Source: Luteitalea pratensis
Lineage (GTDB): Bacteria; Acidobacteriota; Vicinamibacteria; Vicinamibacterales; Vicinamibacteraceae
Length of the DNA stretch: 64,000 nt
Assembly (NCBI RefSeq): GCF_001618865.1
Contig: NZ_CP015136.1
Span: forward strand, 5,925,001 to 5,989,000
Reading direction: 5' to 3'
The notes beneath the pieces are model-generated. The model worked only from the letters and a program-made list of their open reading frames with translations. It searched no databases and was not told the origin of the DNA. Positions 57,472 to 64,000 of this stretch are shown here, piece after piece. Position 1 is the first letter of the stretch. Each line of letters starts with the position of its first letter. Made by a program: the position numbers and the translations under genes.

Positions 57472-58524
57472 TCACTCACGCTTTACGCATTCACCCTGAG
57501 GTGGCGCAACGTCGCGCAGCGCCTCGATGACGCGATCGGGCGTGACGGCGGTCATGCAGCGGTGGTCGAGCGGGCACTCGCGCAGCATGCAGGGACGACA
57601 CCACACCTCGTGCGTCAGGATGCGGTGCGGGCCGAGCGGCGCGGTCGCCCATTCGCGGGTGGGTCCGAACACGGACACCGTCGGCGTGCCGAGCGCTGCC
57701 GCGAGATGCATCGCCCCCGAGTCGTTCGCGAGCACCCGTCCCGCCAGGCCCAGCACCCCCGCGAGTGCCAGCAACGACGTCCGTCCCGTCAGGTCGACGA
57801 TTGCGCCGCGCGACGACGCAGGCACGCCGGCGAGCACCGCGGCGGCGGCCGGCCGATCGGGACCGGCTCCCACGATCACAACGAGTCCACCCTCGCCGAT
57901 CCACGCTGACGCGACAGACGCGACGTGGCGCGCAGGCCATTGCTTGGCCGAGCCGTATGCAGCACCGGGCGCACAGGCCAACAGAGCGGCGCTGCCGTCC
58001 CATCCGCCCGCCCGCAGCAACGCGACGGCCTCGTCTCTTGCCCTCTGTGGCAAGATCGCATGCAGGGCAAGAGTCGGGCGAGGCACGCCAAGCGCCTCGA
58101 CGAGCGCCGCGTAGTAATCGGCGTGGTGGCGCGACTCGCGTCGCGTGTGTCGGACGCGGATGGCGCGCGTCAACAGCATCCCGCGGCCGTCACGGCGGTA
58201 TCCCCATCGCTCGGGCACGCCAGCCCGGCGCATCGCCAGCGCCGATCCGAACGAATTGGTGAACAACACGGCGAGGTCGTAGGCGCCGGCCGCCAACTGC
58301 GTCGCGTGCCGGCCGATCGCGGCCAGGCCCGTGCGCCCCTCGAGTGGAACGGCGCTCGTACGCGGATCCAGGAGCGGCACAATCGGCGCCAGCGCCGCCG
58401 GCACGGCCACCTCGATGCTGGCCTCCGGCCATGCGTCCCCGATCGCCCTGATCGCTGGCGCGGCCAACACGAGGTCGCCGAGCCAATTCGGCCCACGCAC
58501 CACCACACGACGCGGCGCGTTCAC
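57472..58524 (-). CDS. waaF: Lipopolysaccharide heptosyltransferase II (WaaF/RfaF)
   Basis: A 350-residue GT9 enzyme that adds the second heptose to the inner core. WaaF-type motifs are VRGPNWLGDLVLAAPAIRAI at the start, CAPGAAYGSAKQWPARH near residue 185 and LANDSGAMHLAAALGTPTVSVFGPT near residue 265. The cysteine-rich CRPCMLRECPLDHRCM close to the end is also typical of WaaF. The ATG overlaps the lpxL stop (ATGA). It is the last gene of the waaA-lpxK-lpxL-waaF unit. Confidence 0.94.
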   Translation of the reverse strand: MNAPRRVVVRGPNWLGDLVLAAPAIRAIGDAWPEASIEVAVPAALAPIVPLLDPRTSAVPLEGRTGLAAIGRHATQLAAGAYDLAVLFTNSFGSALAMRRAGVPERWGYRRDGRGMLLTRAIRVRHTRRESRHHADYYAALVEALGVPRPTLALHAILPQRARDEAVALLRAGGWDGSAALLACAPGAAYGSAKQWPARHVASVASAWIGEGGLVVIVGAGPDRPAAAAVLAGVPASSRGAIVDLTGRTSLLALAGVLGLAGRVLANDSGAMHLAAALGTPTVSVFGPTREWATAPLGPHRILTHEVWCRPCMLRECPLDHRCMTAVTPDRVIEALRDVAPPQGECVKRE

Positions 58525-59477
58525 GCCTCGGCTTCCCCCGGCGGGTCGTCCACCGCGAGCGACGGCGACTCCGTGGTCCGCACGTCCTCACGCCAGCGGC
58601 GATGCATCCACAGCCAGCGTTCGGGGTGGGCGCGCACGTACTTCTCGAGCACCTTGGTGCACCGCTGGGTGACGTCGCGCACCGCATCGGGCGACTCCTC
58701 GGCCGGCAACGCAATCGGGCGCTCGTAGATCAGGCGATAGCGGCCGTCGTTCAGCGGCAACGAGAACGCCGGGATGATCGTCGCGCCGGTCCGCATGGCC
58801 AGCACCGCCACCGCCGACGTCGTCGCTGCAGGACGCCCGAGGAAGTCGACCTTCACGGCGTCAGCGGTAAGGATGTGCTGATCCATGAGCACGGCGACGG
58901 ACTGGTTGGCGTTGAGCGCGCGCATGATGCGGCGCAACCCGCCCTTGCGGTCGATGACGAAGTTGCCGGTGCCGCTGCGCAGTTCGGTCAACAGCTTGTC
59001 GATGAGGGGATTGTCCATCGCGCGGGCGACCACGGCCATCGGCCCCACGCGCCGTCCGTGGGCGATCGCATGCAGTTCCCAGAATCCGAAGTGGCCCGTG
59101 ACCAGCAGCACGCCCTTGCCGGTGGCGCGCGCCGCGTCGACGTGCTCGGCGCCGACGAACTCGACAAGTGCCATCTGGCGGTCCGCCGGCAGACCGGTGA
59201 ACCAGAGGAATTCGACGAGCTTGCGGCCGAAGTGGGCGAACACCTGCTTGGCGATTCGCGTGCGCTCCTGCACCGATCGCTCCGGAAACGTCGCAGCCAG
59301 GTTGTCCAGGGTGATCCGCCGATGCCTGCCGTCGACGCGATACGCCAGCCAGCCGATCCCGTGTCCGAGGCGCGTGACCACCGACCGCGGCAGGGCGCGC
59401 ACCACCCGCGTCACTCCCATCAACGCCGCGTACTCGAGTCGGTGCCGTCGCGAGAGATTCGGAGACGAGCCGCTCAC
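58521..59477 (-). CDS. lpxL: Lipid A biosynthesis lauroyl/myristoyl acyltransferase (LpxL/HtrB family)
   Basis: A 318-residue acyltransferase that adds a secondary fatty acid to the lipid A precursor, acting at the inner membrane. The catalytic HxxxxE motif is HFGFWE near residue 130; VARAMDNPLIDKLL, MDQHI and ERWLWMHRRWRE at the end are family typical. A short N-terminal helix (about 18-33) anchors it. The GTG at 59477 overlaps the lpxK stop as GTGA and is preferred to a start 39 bp upstream. Confidence 0.92.
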   Translation of the reverse strand: MSGSSPNLSRRHRLEYAALMGVTRVVRALPRSVVTRLGHGIGWLAYRVDGRHRRITLDNLAATFPERSVQERTRIAKQVFAHFGRKLVEFLWFTGLPADRQMALVEFVGAEHVDAARATGKGVLLVTGHFGFWELHAIAHGRRVGPMAVVARAMDNPLIDKLLTELRSGTGNFVIDRKGGLRRIMRALNANQSVAVLMDQHILTADAVKVDFLGRPAATTSAVAVLAMRTGATIIPAFSLPLNDGRYRLIYERPIALPAEESPDAVRDVTQRCTKVLEKYVRAHPERWLWMHRRWREDVRTTESPSLAVDDPPGEAEA

Positions 59478-60508
59478 GCGCCCTCCGGGTCGAGCGACAG
59501 GCGGGCGCGCAGCCATGACGCGAACTCGTCGACGGGCTCGATCACGACCTCGAGTGGCACCACCGCGACCGGCACGTCGATCGGCAGGTGCCGTTCGAGC
59601 TTGACGGCATCCTTGGCGGTCGTGACGACAGCGGAGGCGCCGACTGCGCGCGCACGCGCCGCAATCTGCCGCGCATCGTCGCCACGGTAGCGGTGGTGGT
59701 CGCGAAAGGTCATCACGTCGGCGAGCCTCCAGCCCGTAGCGCGCAGATCCTCGGCGACGCGTGCCGGTTCGGCGACCGCGGTGACGAGCAGGACCGGTTC
59801 CTCGTGCACTCGTGAAAAATCCATCGTGCCCGAAAGGGCTCGCGCCGGGCCGTGATGCCGCCGCGCCTCGAAGATCGGCACGTCGGCCGATCGCCCGAGC
59901 GCCATCCGCAACCGCGCGGCAGTCGTGTCCACCGCCAGCAGCGCGTCGGCGTGTTCGAGCGCATGCAGCGGCTCGCGCAGGCGGCCCGCCGGCAGCACCT
60001 CACCATGCAGCACGTCATCGAGGGTGAGCAACACCAGGTTCGCATCGCGTGCCAGCTGCACGTGCTGGAACCCATCGTCGAGGACGTGTACGGTGCAGTG
60101 GAGTTCCTGCTCCGCGAGCTGGCCGGCACGAGTGCGCCGCGAGTGCACGAGCACACAGCACCCTGGCAACTCGCGCGCGAGCATGAACGGCTCGTCGCCG
60201 CTCTCGGCCAGCGTCGCGCGCATGTGGTCGGCGTCGCGGACGACGACGACGTCGCGTGACGGCGACTCGCGCCGGTAGCCGCGACTGAGCACGGACGGCC
60301 GCTCGCCCCACCCATGCAGCATGCGCGCGATCGCCGCCACGACCGGTGTCTTGTTGCGGCCGCCCACCGCGAGGTTGCCCACGCTCACCACGGGGCGATC
60401 GAGACGGATCGGCGTCCGGCGGCGCAGTTCGCGACGCAGATTCGCGCCGTGCCCGTAGAGACGGGCGGCCGCGCGCAGCATCGGGAAACTCCACGGCTGG
60501 TCGCTCAT
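59474..60508 (-). CDS. lpxK: Tetraacyldisaccharide 4'-kinase LpxK
   Basis: A 344-residue membrane-bound P-loop kinase that phosphorylates the 4' position of the lipid A disaccharide. SVGNLAVGGRNKTPVVAAIARML near residue 45 is the P-loop, VLSRGYRR the next landmark, then GDEPFMLARELPG, HVLDDGFQH with catalytic acids and FRDHHRY. The P-loop reads GGRNKTP where most LpxK have GGxGKTP, a change to Asn just before the invariant Lys. All other motifs are intact, so it is probably active. It is coupled to waaA (ATGA). Confidence 0.94.
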   Translation of the reverse strand: MSDQPWSFPMLRAAARLYGHGANLRRELRRRTPIRLDRPVVSVGNLAVGGRNKTPVVAAIARMLHGWGERPSVLSRGYRRESPSRDVVVVRDADHMRATLAESGDEPFMLARELPGCCVLVHSRRTRAGQLAEQELHCTVHVLDDGFQHVQLARDANLVLLTLDDVLHGEVLPAGRLREPLHALEHADALLAVDTTAARLRMALGRSADVPIFEARRHHGPARALSGTMDFSRVHEEPVLLVTAVAEPARVAEDLRATGWRLADVMTFRDHHRYRGDDARQIAARARAVGASAVVTTAKDAVKLERHLPIDVPVAVVPLEVVIEPVDEFASWLRARLSLDPEGA

Positions 60509-61815
60509 CGAACGACCCCGGCGGTCGCCGACCGCAATGCTCTCGCCCGCGGGCCCATCACGGCAGCGATCTCCGCCATGGTGCGATCGACGGCGCCGCG
60601 ATGCCGGTCGAGGACGCCACGCGCCGCCTCGCCGAGTCGTTGCCGGCGCGGTGCATCGACGAAAAGCGCAAGCAATTCTCGTCGCGCCTCGGTCGCGTCC
60701 TGCGCCTGCACGAGGGCACCGGCATCCAGGAAGCTGCGGGCGATATCGGCAAAGTTCGACATCGACGGACCGACGACGATCGGCCGGGCGTAGCGCGCGG
60801 GCTCGAGGATGTTGTGCCCGCCGGCGGGCACCAGGCTGCCGCCGACAAAGACGACGGTCGCGTGCGCGCAGAGCGCCGCGAGCTCGCCGATCGTGTCGAG
60901 GACGAGCACGTCGAAGGGCGCCTCCGGTTTACCGGCGAGCGCCGACCGCCGCACCACGCGCAGGCCGGTCCGTTCGGCGAGCGCGGTCACTCCGTCGAAG
61001 CGCTCGGGATGCCGAGGCGCCAGCACCAGCCGAGCATCCGGGGTGCTCGCACGCAGCTCACGAAAGGTGTCGAGCAGGATCTCGTCCTCGCCCTTCAGCG
61101 TACTCGCTGCGAGCAGCACGGGAGCGCCATCGAGACGGGCGCCAACGTCGGCGATGCCGCGCGGCGCGTCCGCGGGCACGTCGTACTTCAGGCTGCCGGT
61201 CACGATCACGCGGTCGTTGGGTGCGCCGAGGGTCCGAAGCCGGTCGGCCGTGGCTTCCGATTGCGTGCACAGGCGGTCGAACTGCCCAAGCACCGTCCCG
61301 AGCAGGCGACCGAGGAGCCGGTACCTCGGGTAGCTGCGGTCGGAGATCCGCGCGTTCACGAGCAGGACGCCGATGCCCTCGGCTCGGCAGAGGCGCACCA
61401 GGTTCGGCCAGATCTCGGTCTCGACGATGACCAGGACGCTCGGGCGCAGGCTGCGCAGGACCCGCCGTACGATCCACGCGAAATCGAGGGGGAAGTAGAA
61501 CACCCCGGCCGTGTCCGACAGGCGGACCTCGGCCATGTCGCGGCCGGTGCGCGTGGTCGTGGAGACGACCACGCGCCAATCGGGGTGGTCCCGGCGGATG
61601 GCGGCGACCAGGGGGGCCGCGCTCAGGACTTCCCCGACCGACACCGCGTGCAACCAGAGCGTGGGGGCCGCAGTGCCGCCCAGTTCCGCGGGCAGCACGC
61701 CGAAACGCTCCTGCCAGCGATGCCGGTATTTCCCGTGGCGCAGGGCCTGCCAGGCCACCCAGGGCGCCGAGGCCACCAGGGCTGACGCGGCGAGCAGGCT
61801 GTAGAGAAAATACAT
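60505..61815 (-). CDS. waaA: 3-deoxy-D-manno-octulosonic acid transferase WaaA (KdtA)
   Basis: A 436-residue GT30 enzyme that attaches Kdo to lipid IVA. One N-terminal helix (about 2-22) anchors it; then LWLHAVSVGEVLSAAPLV (GEV motif with the catalytic Glu), SVLVIVETEIWPNL, VNARISDRSYPRY, and in the C-terminal Rossmann domain LAPRHPERF and GGSLVPAGGHNILEPARYARPIVVGP split by conserved glycines. It heads the lipid A/inner-core unit; its divergent neighbour is gap, 182 bp away. Confidence 0.95.
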   Translation of the reverse strand: MYFLYSLLAASALVASAPWVAWQALRHGKYRHRWQERFGVLPAELGGTAAPTLWLHAVSVGEVLSAAPLVAAIRRDHPDWRVVVSTTTRTGRDMAEVRLSDTAGVFYFPLDFAWIVRRVLRSLRPSVLVIVETEIWPNLVRLCRAEGIGVLLVNARISDRSYPRYRLLGRLLGTVLGQFDRLCTQSEATADRLRTLGAPNDRVIVTGSLKYDVPADAPRGIADVGARLDGAPVLLAASTLKGEDEILLDTFRELRASTPDARLVLAPRHPERFDGVTALAERTGLRVVRRSALAGKPEAPFDVLVLDTIGELAALCAHATVVFVGGSLVPAGGHNILEPARYARPIVVGPSMSNFADIARSFLDAGALVQAQDATEARRELLALFVDAPRRQRLGEAARGVLDRHRGAVDRTMAEIAAVMGPRARALRSATAGVVR

Positions 61816-61997
61816 GGAACTGGGAAGGGCCCGGCGAGGACGAGGCGGCTGTGTGGAGTATATCGAACCGGCTCACTCGTACTACCATGCTCGGTCGTGT
61901 CATCCGGCCGGCGCCGCGTACGCGACCGTGAGTTCCGGGAACACTTCATTTCCGTCGTCATCATCCGCAGGTCTGCGACCGCGTGGGAGGAACCTCC

Positions 61998-63005
61998 ATG
62001 GGCATCAAGGTTGGCATCAACGGCTTCGGGCGCATCGGGCGCAACATCATGCGCGCCGCGATGGGCACCGGGAAGCTGGACTTCGTGGCGGTGAACGATC
62101 TGACCGACACCAGGACGCTCGCGCACCTGCTCAAGTACGACTCGATCCTCGGCAACCTCGACGCCACGGTGGAGTCGGGCGACGGCTGGATCAGCGTCAA
62201 CGGCGACAAGTTCCAGGTGCTCGCGCAGAAGGACCCGGCGCAACTGCCGTGGAAGGACCTCGGCGTCGAGGTCGTGTTCGAGGGCACCGGCATCTTCACC
62301 AAGCGCGACGATGCGGCCAAGCACCTCGCGGCGGGCGCCAAGCGGGTGATCATCACGGCGCCGGCCACCGGCCCCGACGCGACGCTGCTGATGGGTGTCA
62401 ACCACGAGACCTACGACCCGGCCAAGCACGTGATCGTGTCCAACGCGTCGTGCACGACCAACTGTCTCGCGCCGTTTGCCAAGGTGCTGCACGAGCAGTT
62501 CGGCATCGTCAAGGGCTGGATGACGACCATCCACAGCTACACCAACGACCAGCAGTTGCTCGACCTGCCGCACAAGGACATGCGCCGGGCCCGTGCGGCC
62601 GCGCTGTCGATGATCCCGACCACGACCGGCGCGGCCAAGGCGATGGGCGAGGTGATGCCTGCGCTGAAGGGCAAGCTGGACGGCATCTCGATGCGCGTGC
62701 CGACGCCGAACGTCTCGGTGGTCGACCTCGCGGTGATCGTCGGCAAGAAGACGACTGCCGACGAAGTGAACGCGGCGTTCAGGGCGGCCGCCGCCGGCCC
62801 GCTCAAGGGCATCCTCGCGGTCGAGGACGCCCCACTGGTGTCGATCGACTTCCGCAAGAACCCGAACAGCTCGATCATCGACTCGGCGTACACGAAGGTG
62901 ATGGACGGCGACTTCGTGAAGGTGCTGAGCTGGTACGACAACGAGTGGGGCTACAGCAGCCGCTGTGTGGATCTCCTGAACTACATGGCGGGCAAGGGCC
63001 TGTAG
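61998..63005 (+). CDS. gap: Glyceraldehyde-3-phosphate dehydrogenase, type I
   Basis: A 335-residue glycolytic enzyme. NAD site [18 protein letters not shown] at the start; catalytic cysteine in [17 protein letters not shown] near residue 152; the general-base histidine in [15 protein letters not shown]; and [16 protein letters not shown] near the end. GGGAGGA lies 6 nt before ATG 61998; a GTG upstream overlaps that ribosome-binding site and is not used. pgk follows after one base, so both glycolytic genes are co-expressed. Confidence 0.97.
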   Translation: MGIKVGINGFGRIGRNIMRAAMGTGKLDFVAVNDLTDTRTLAHLLKYDSILGNLDATVESGDGWISVNGDKFQVLAQKDPAQLPWKDLGVEVVFEGTGIFTKRDDAAKHLAAGAKRVIITAPATGPDATLLMGVNHETYDPAKHVIVSNASCTTNCLAPFAKVLHEQFGIVKGWMTTIHSYTNDQQLLDLPHKDMRRARAAALSMIPTTTGAAKAMGEVMPALKGKLDGISMRVPTPNVSVVDLAVIVGKKTTADEVNAAFRAAAAGPLKGILAVEDAPLVSIDFRKNPNSSIIDSAYTKVMDGDFVKVLSWYDNEWGYSSRCVDLLNYMAGKGL

Positions 63006-63006
63006 G

Positions 63007-64000
63007 ATGGCCAAGCGTTCCATCACGGATCTGGATCTGAAGGGGCGGCGGGTGTTCATCCGCGTCGACTTCAACGTGCCGATCAAGAACGGGCAGATCA
63101 CCGACGATACGCGGATCCAGTCGTCGCTGCCGACCATCCGGTACGCGCTCGAACAGGGCGCGACCGTGATCCTGGCGTCGCACCTCGGCCGGCCGAAGGG
63201 CAAGCCGAACCCGGAGTTCACACTGCAGCCGGTCGCCGATCGGCTGTCGGCGCTCCTCGGGCAGCCGGTCGGCTTCGCGTCCGATTGCGTCGGTGCACCG
63301 GCGGCCGACGCGGTGGCGAAGGCGGGCGCCCCGGGCGTGGTGTTGCTCGAGAACCTGCGCTTTCACGCCGAGGAAGAGGCCAACGATCCCGCGTTCGCGA
63401 AGCAGCTGGCCGCGCTTGCCGACGTCTACGTGAACGACGCGTTCGGCTCGGCGCACCGCGCGCACGCGTCAACGGAAGGCATCGTTGCGTTCGTGCCCGA
63501 GGCGGCCGCAGGGCTGCTGATGGCCAATGAAGTGGCCTATATGGGCAAGGCGCTCAGCGACCCCGAGCGGCCGTTCGTGGCCGTGCTCGGCGGCGCCAAG
63601 GTCAGCGACAAGCTCGAGGTCATCCAGAACCTGCTCCCCAAGGTCGACGCGCTCGTCATTGGCGGCGCCATGGCCTACACGTTCCTCAAGGCGGCCGGCC
63701 TCGACGTCGGCAAGTCGCTCGTGGAGGCCGACCTCGTCGACACCGCGCGCCACCTGAAGGCGCAGGCCGACGCGCGCGGCCTGACGCTGGCGTTGCCCGA
63801 AGATCACGTGGTGGCCGAGGCGCTGTCGGCAGACGTGCCCTCGGAGACGCTCGCCGTCGACGACGCCGCGATCGGCGCCCGCATGGGCCTGGACATCGGC
63901 CCGAAGACGGCCGCCCGGTATGCCGAGATCATCCGCAATGCGAAGACGGTGGTCTGGAACGGCCCGATGGGCGTGTTCGAGATCCCCGCATTCGCCAACG
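63007..64000 (+). CDS. pgk: Phosphoglycerate kinase (3' end outside window)
   Basis: The first 331 residues of PGK, which transfers phosphate from 1,3-bisphosphoglycerate to ADP; the family has about 395 residues. [22 protein letters not shown] split at VDFNVP is the PGK signature. [37 protein letters not shown] and the inter-domain [12 protein letters not shown] follow. Near the window end [11 protein letters not shown] belongs to the C-terminal nucleotide domain. The ATG lies 1 bp after the gap stop. Confidence 0.97.
   Translation, partial: MAKRSITDLDLKGRRVFIRVDFNVPIKNGQITDDTRIQSSLPTIRYALEQGATVILASHLGRPKGKPNPEFTLQPVADRLSALLGQPVGFASDCVGAPAADAVAKAGAPGVVLLENLRFHAEEEANDPAFAKQLAALADVYVNDAFGSAHRAHASTEGIVAFVPEAAAGLLMANEVAYMGKALSDPERPFVAVLGGAKVSDKLEVIQNLLPKVDALVIGGAMAYTFLKAAGLDVGKSLVEADLVDTARHLKAQADARGLTLALPEDHVVAEALSADVPSETLAVDDAAIGARMGLDIGPKTAARYAEIIRNAKTVVWNGPMGVFEIPAFAN

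Noticed and set aside
61816-61997. A specific sigma-70 promoter pair for gap or waaA
   Set aside because: Several weak -10-like boxes are present but none has a convincing -35 at proper spacing.

Overview
The window is GC-rich bacterial chromosome. The gene content points to a Gram-negative member of the Acidobacteriota, most likely class Vicinamibacteria. The reasons are a complete Kdo/heptose lipopolysaccharide module, a very large TonB-dependent receptor with an N-terminal carboxypeptidase-regulatory-like domain (the expanded acidobacterial receptor type), a PVC-type cytochrome beside a ceramidase-like secreted enzyme, and a tripartite tricarboxylate transporter. The taxonomic call is inference from gene content; there is no rRNA gene here.

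Layout. (1) 1-9058: a catabolic island. A leftward unit carries a secreted GH67-like glycoside hydrolase, a HpcH/HpaI aldolase and a tctC-tctB-tctA uptake system, facing an RraA-like protein, an IclR regulator and a secreted sialidase-like protein. It looks built to hydrolyse a glycoside outside the cytoplasm, import an acidic product and cleave a keto acid. (2) 9227-26870: a rightward surface-polysaccharide cluster. It holds a Wzt-type ABC ATPase, a 1189-residue multi-domain glycosyltransferase, further GT2 and DUF1972 glycosyltransferases, two methyltransferases, a YfhO-type membrane protein, a polyprenyl glycosylphosphotransferase and a large secreted repeat protein. Many junctions are 1-4 nt stop/start overlaps, so translation is coupled. 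(3) 27043-35092: leftward housekeeping genes smpB, pdxA, a ricT-like gene, holB, a class A penicillin-binding protein and glgX. (4) 35168-46684: secreted PVC-type cytochrome plus ceramidase-like protein, a GNAT enzyme with a small membrane protein, a BlaI / M56-HEAT / HEAT signalling unit, a DUF1697 protein and a nitronate monooxygenase. (5) 47019-47247: tRNA-Val(TAC) and tRNA-Asp(GTC). (6) 47608-51378: the TonB receptor. (7) 51712-61815: lipopolysaccharide genes on the minus strand in two blocks, with a truncated gmhB, a sodium:solute symporter and a frameshifted transposase between them. (8) 61998-64000: gap and pgk, the latter running off the end.

The most striking non-genic content is repeat structure. 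First, many intergenic hairpins start with GTAG (CTAC on the other strand), which is the hallmark of REP elements. They are densest around a Y1 HUH transposase of the REP-associated (RAYT) type at 56703-57186. At least two hairpin families occur, and one copy lies inside a coding sequence. Second, a separate class of tandem arrays has a unit of 7 or 8 bp whose sequence changes from locus to locus while the period stays the same. Some arrays occur as inverted pairs, and two lie in frame at the N-termini of polysaccharide genes.
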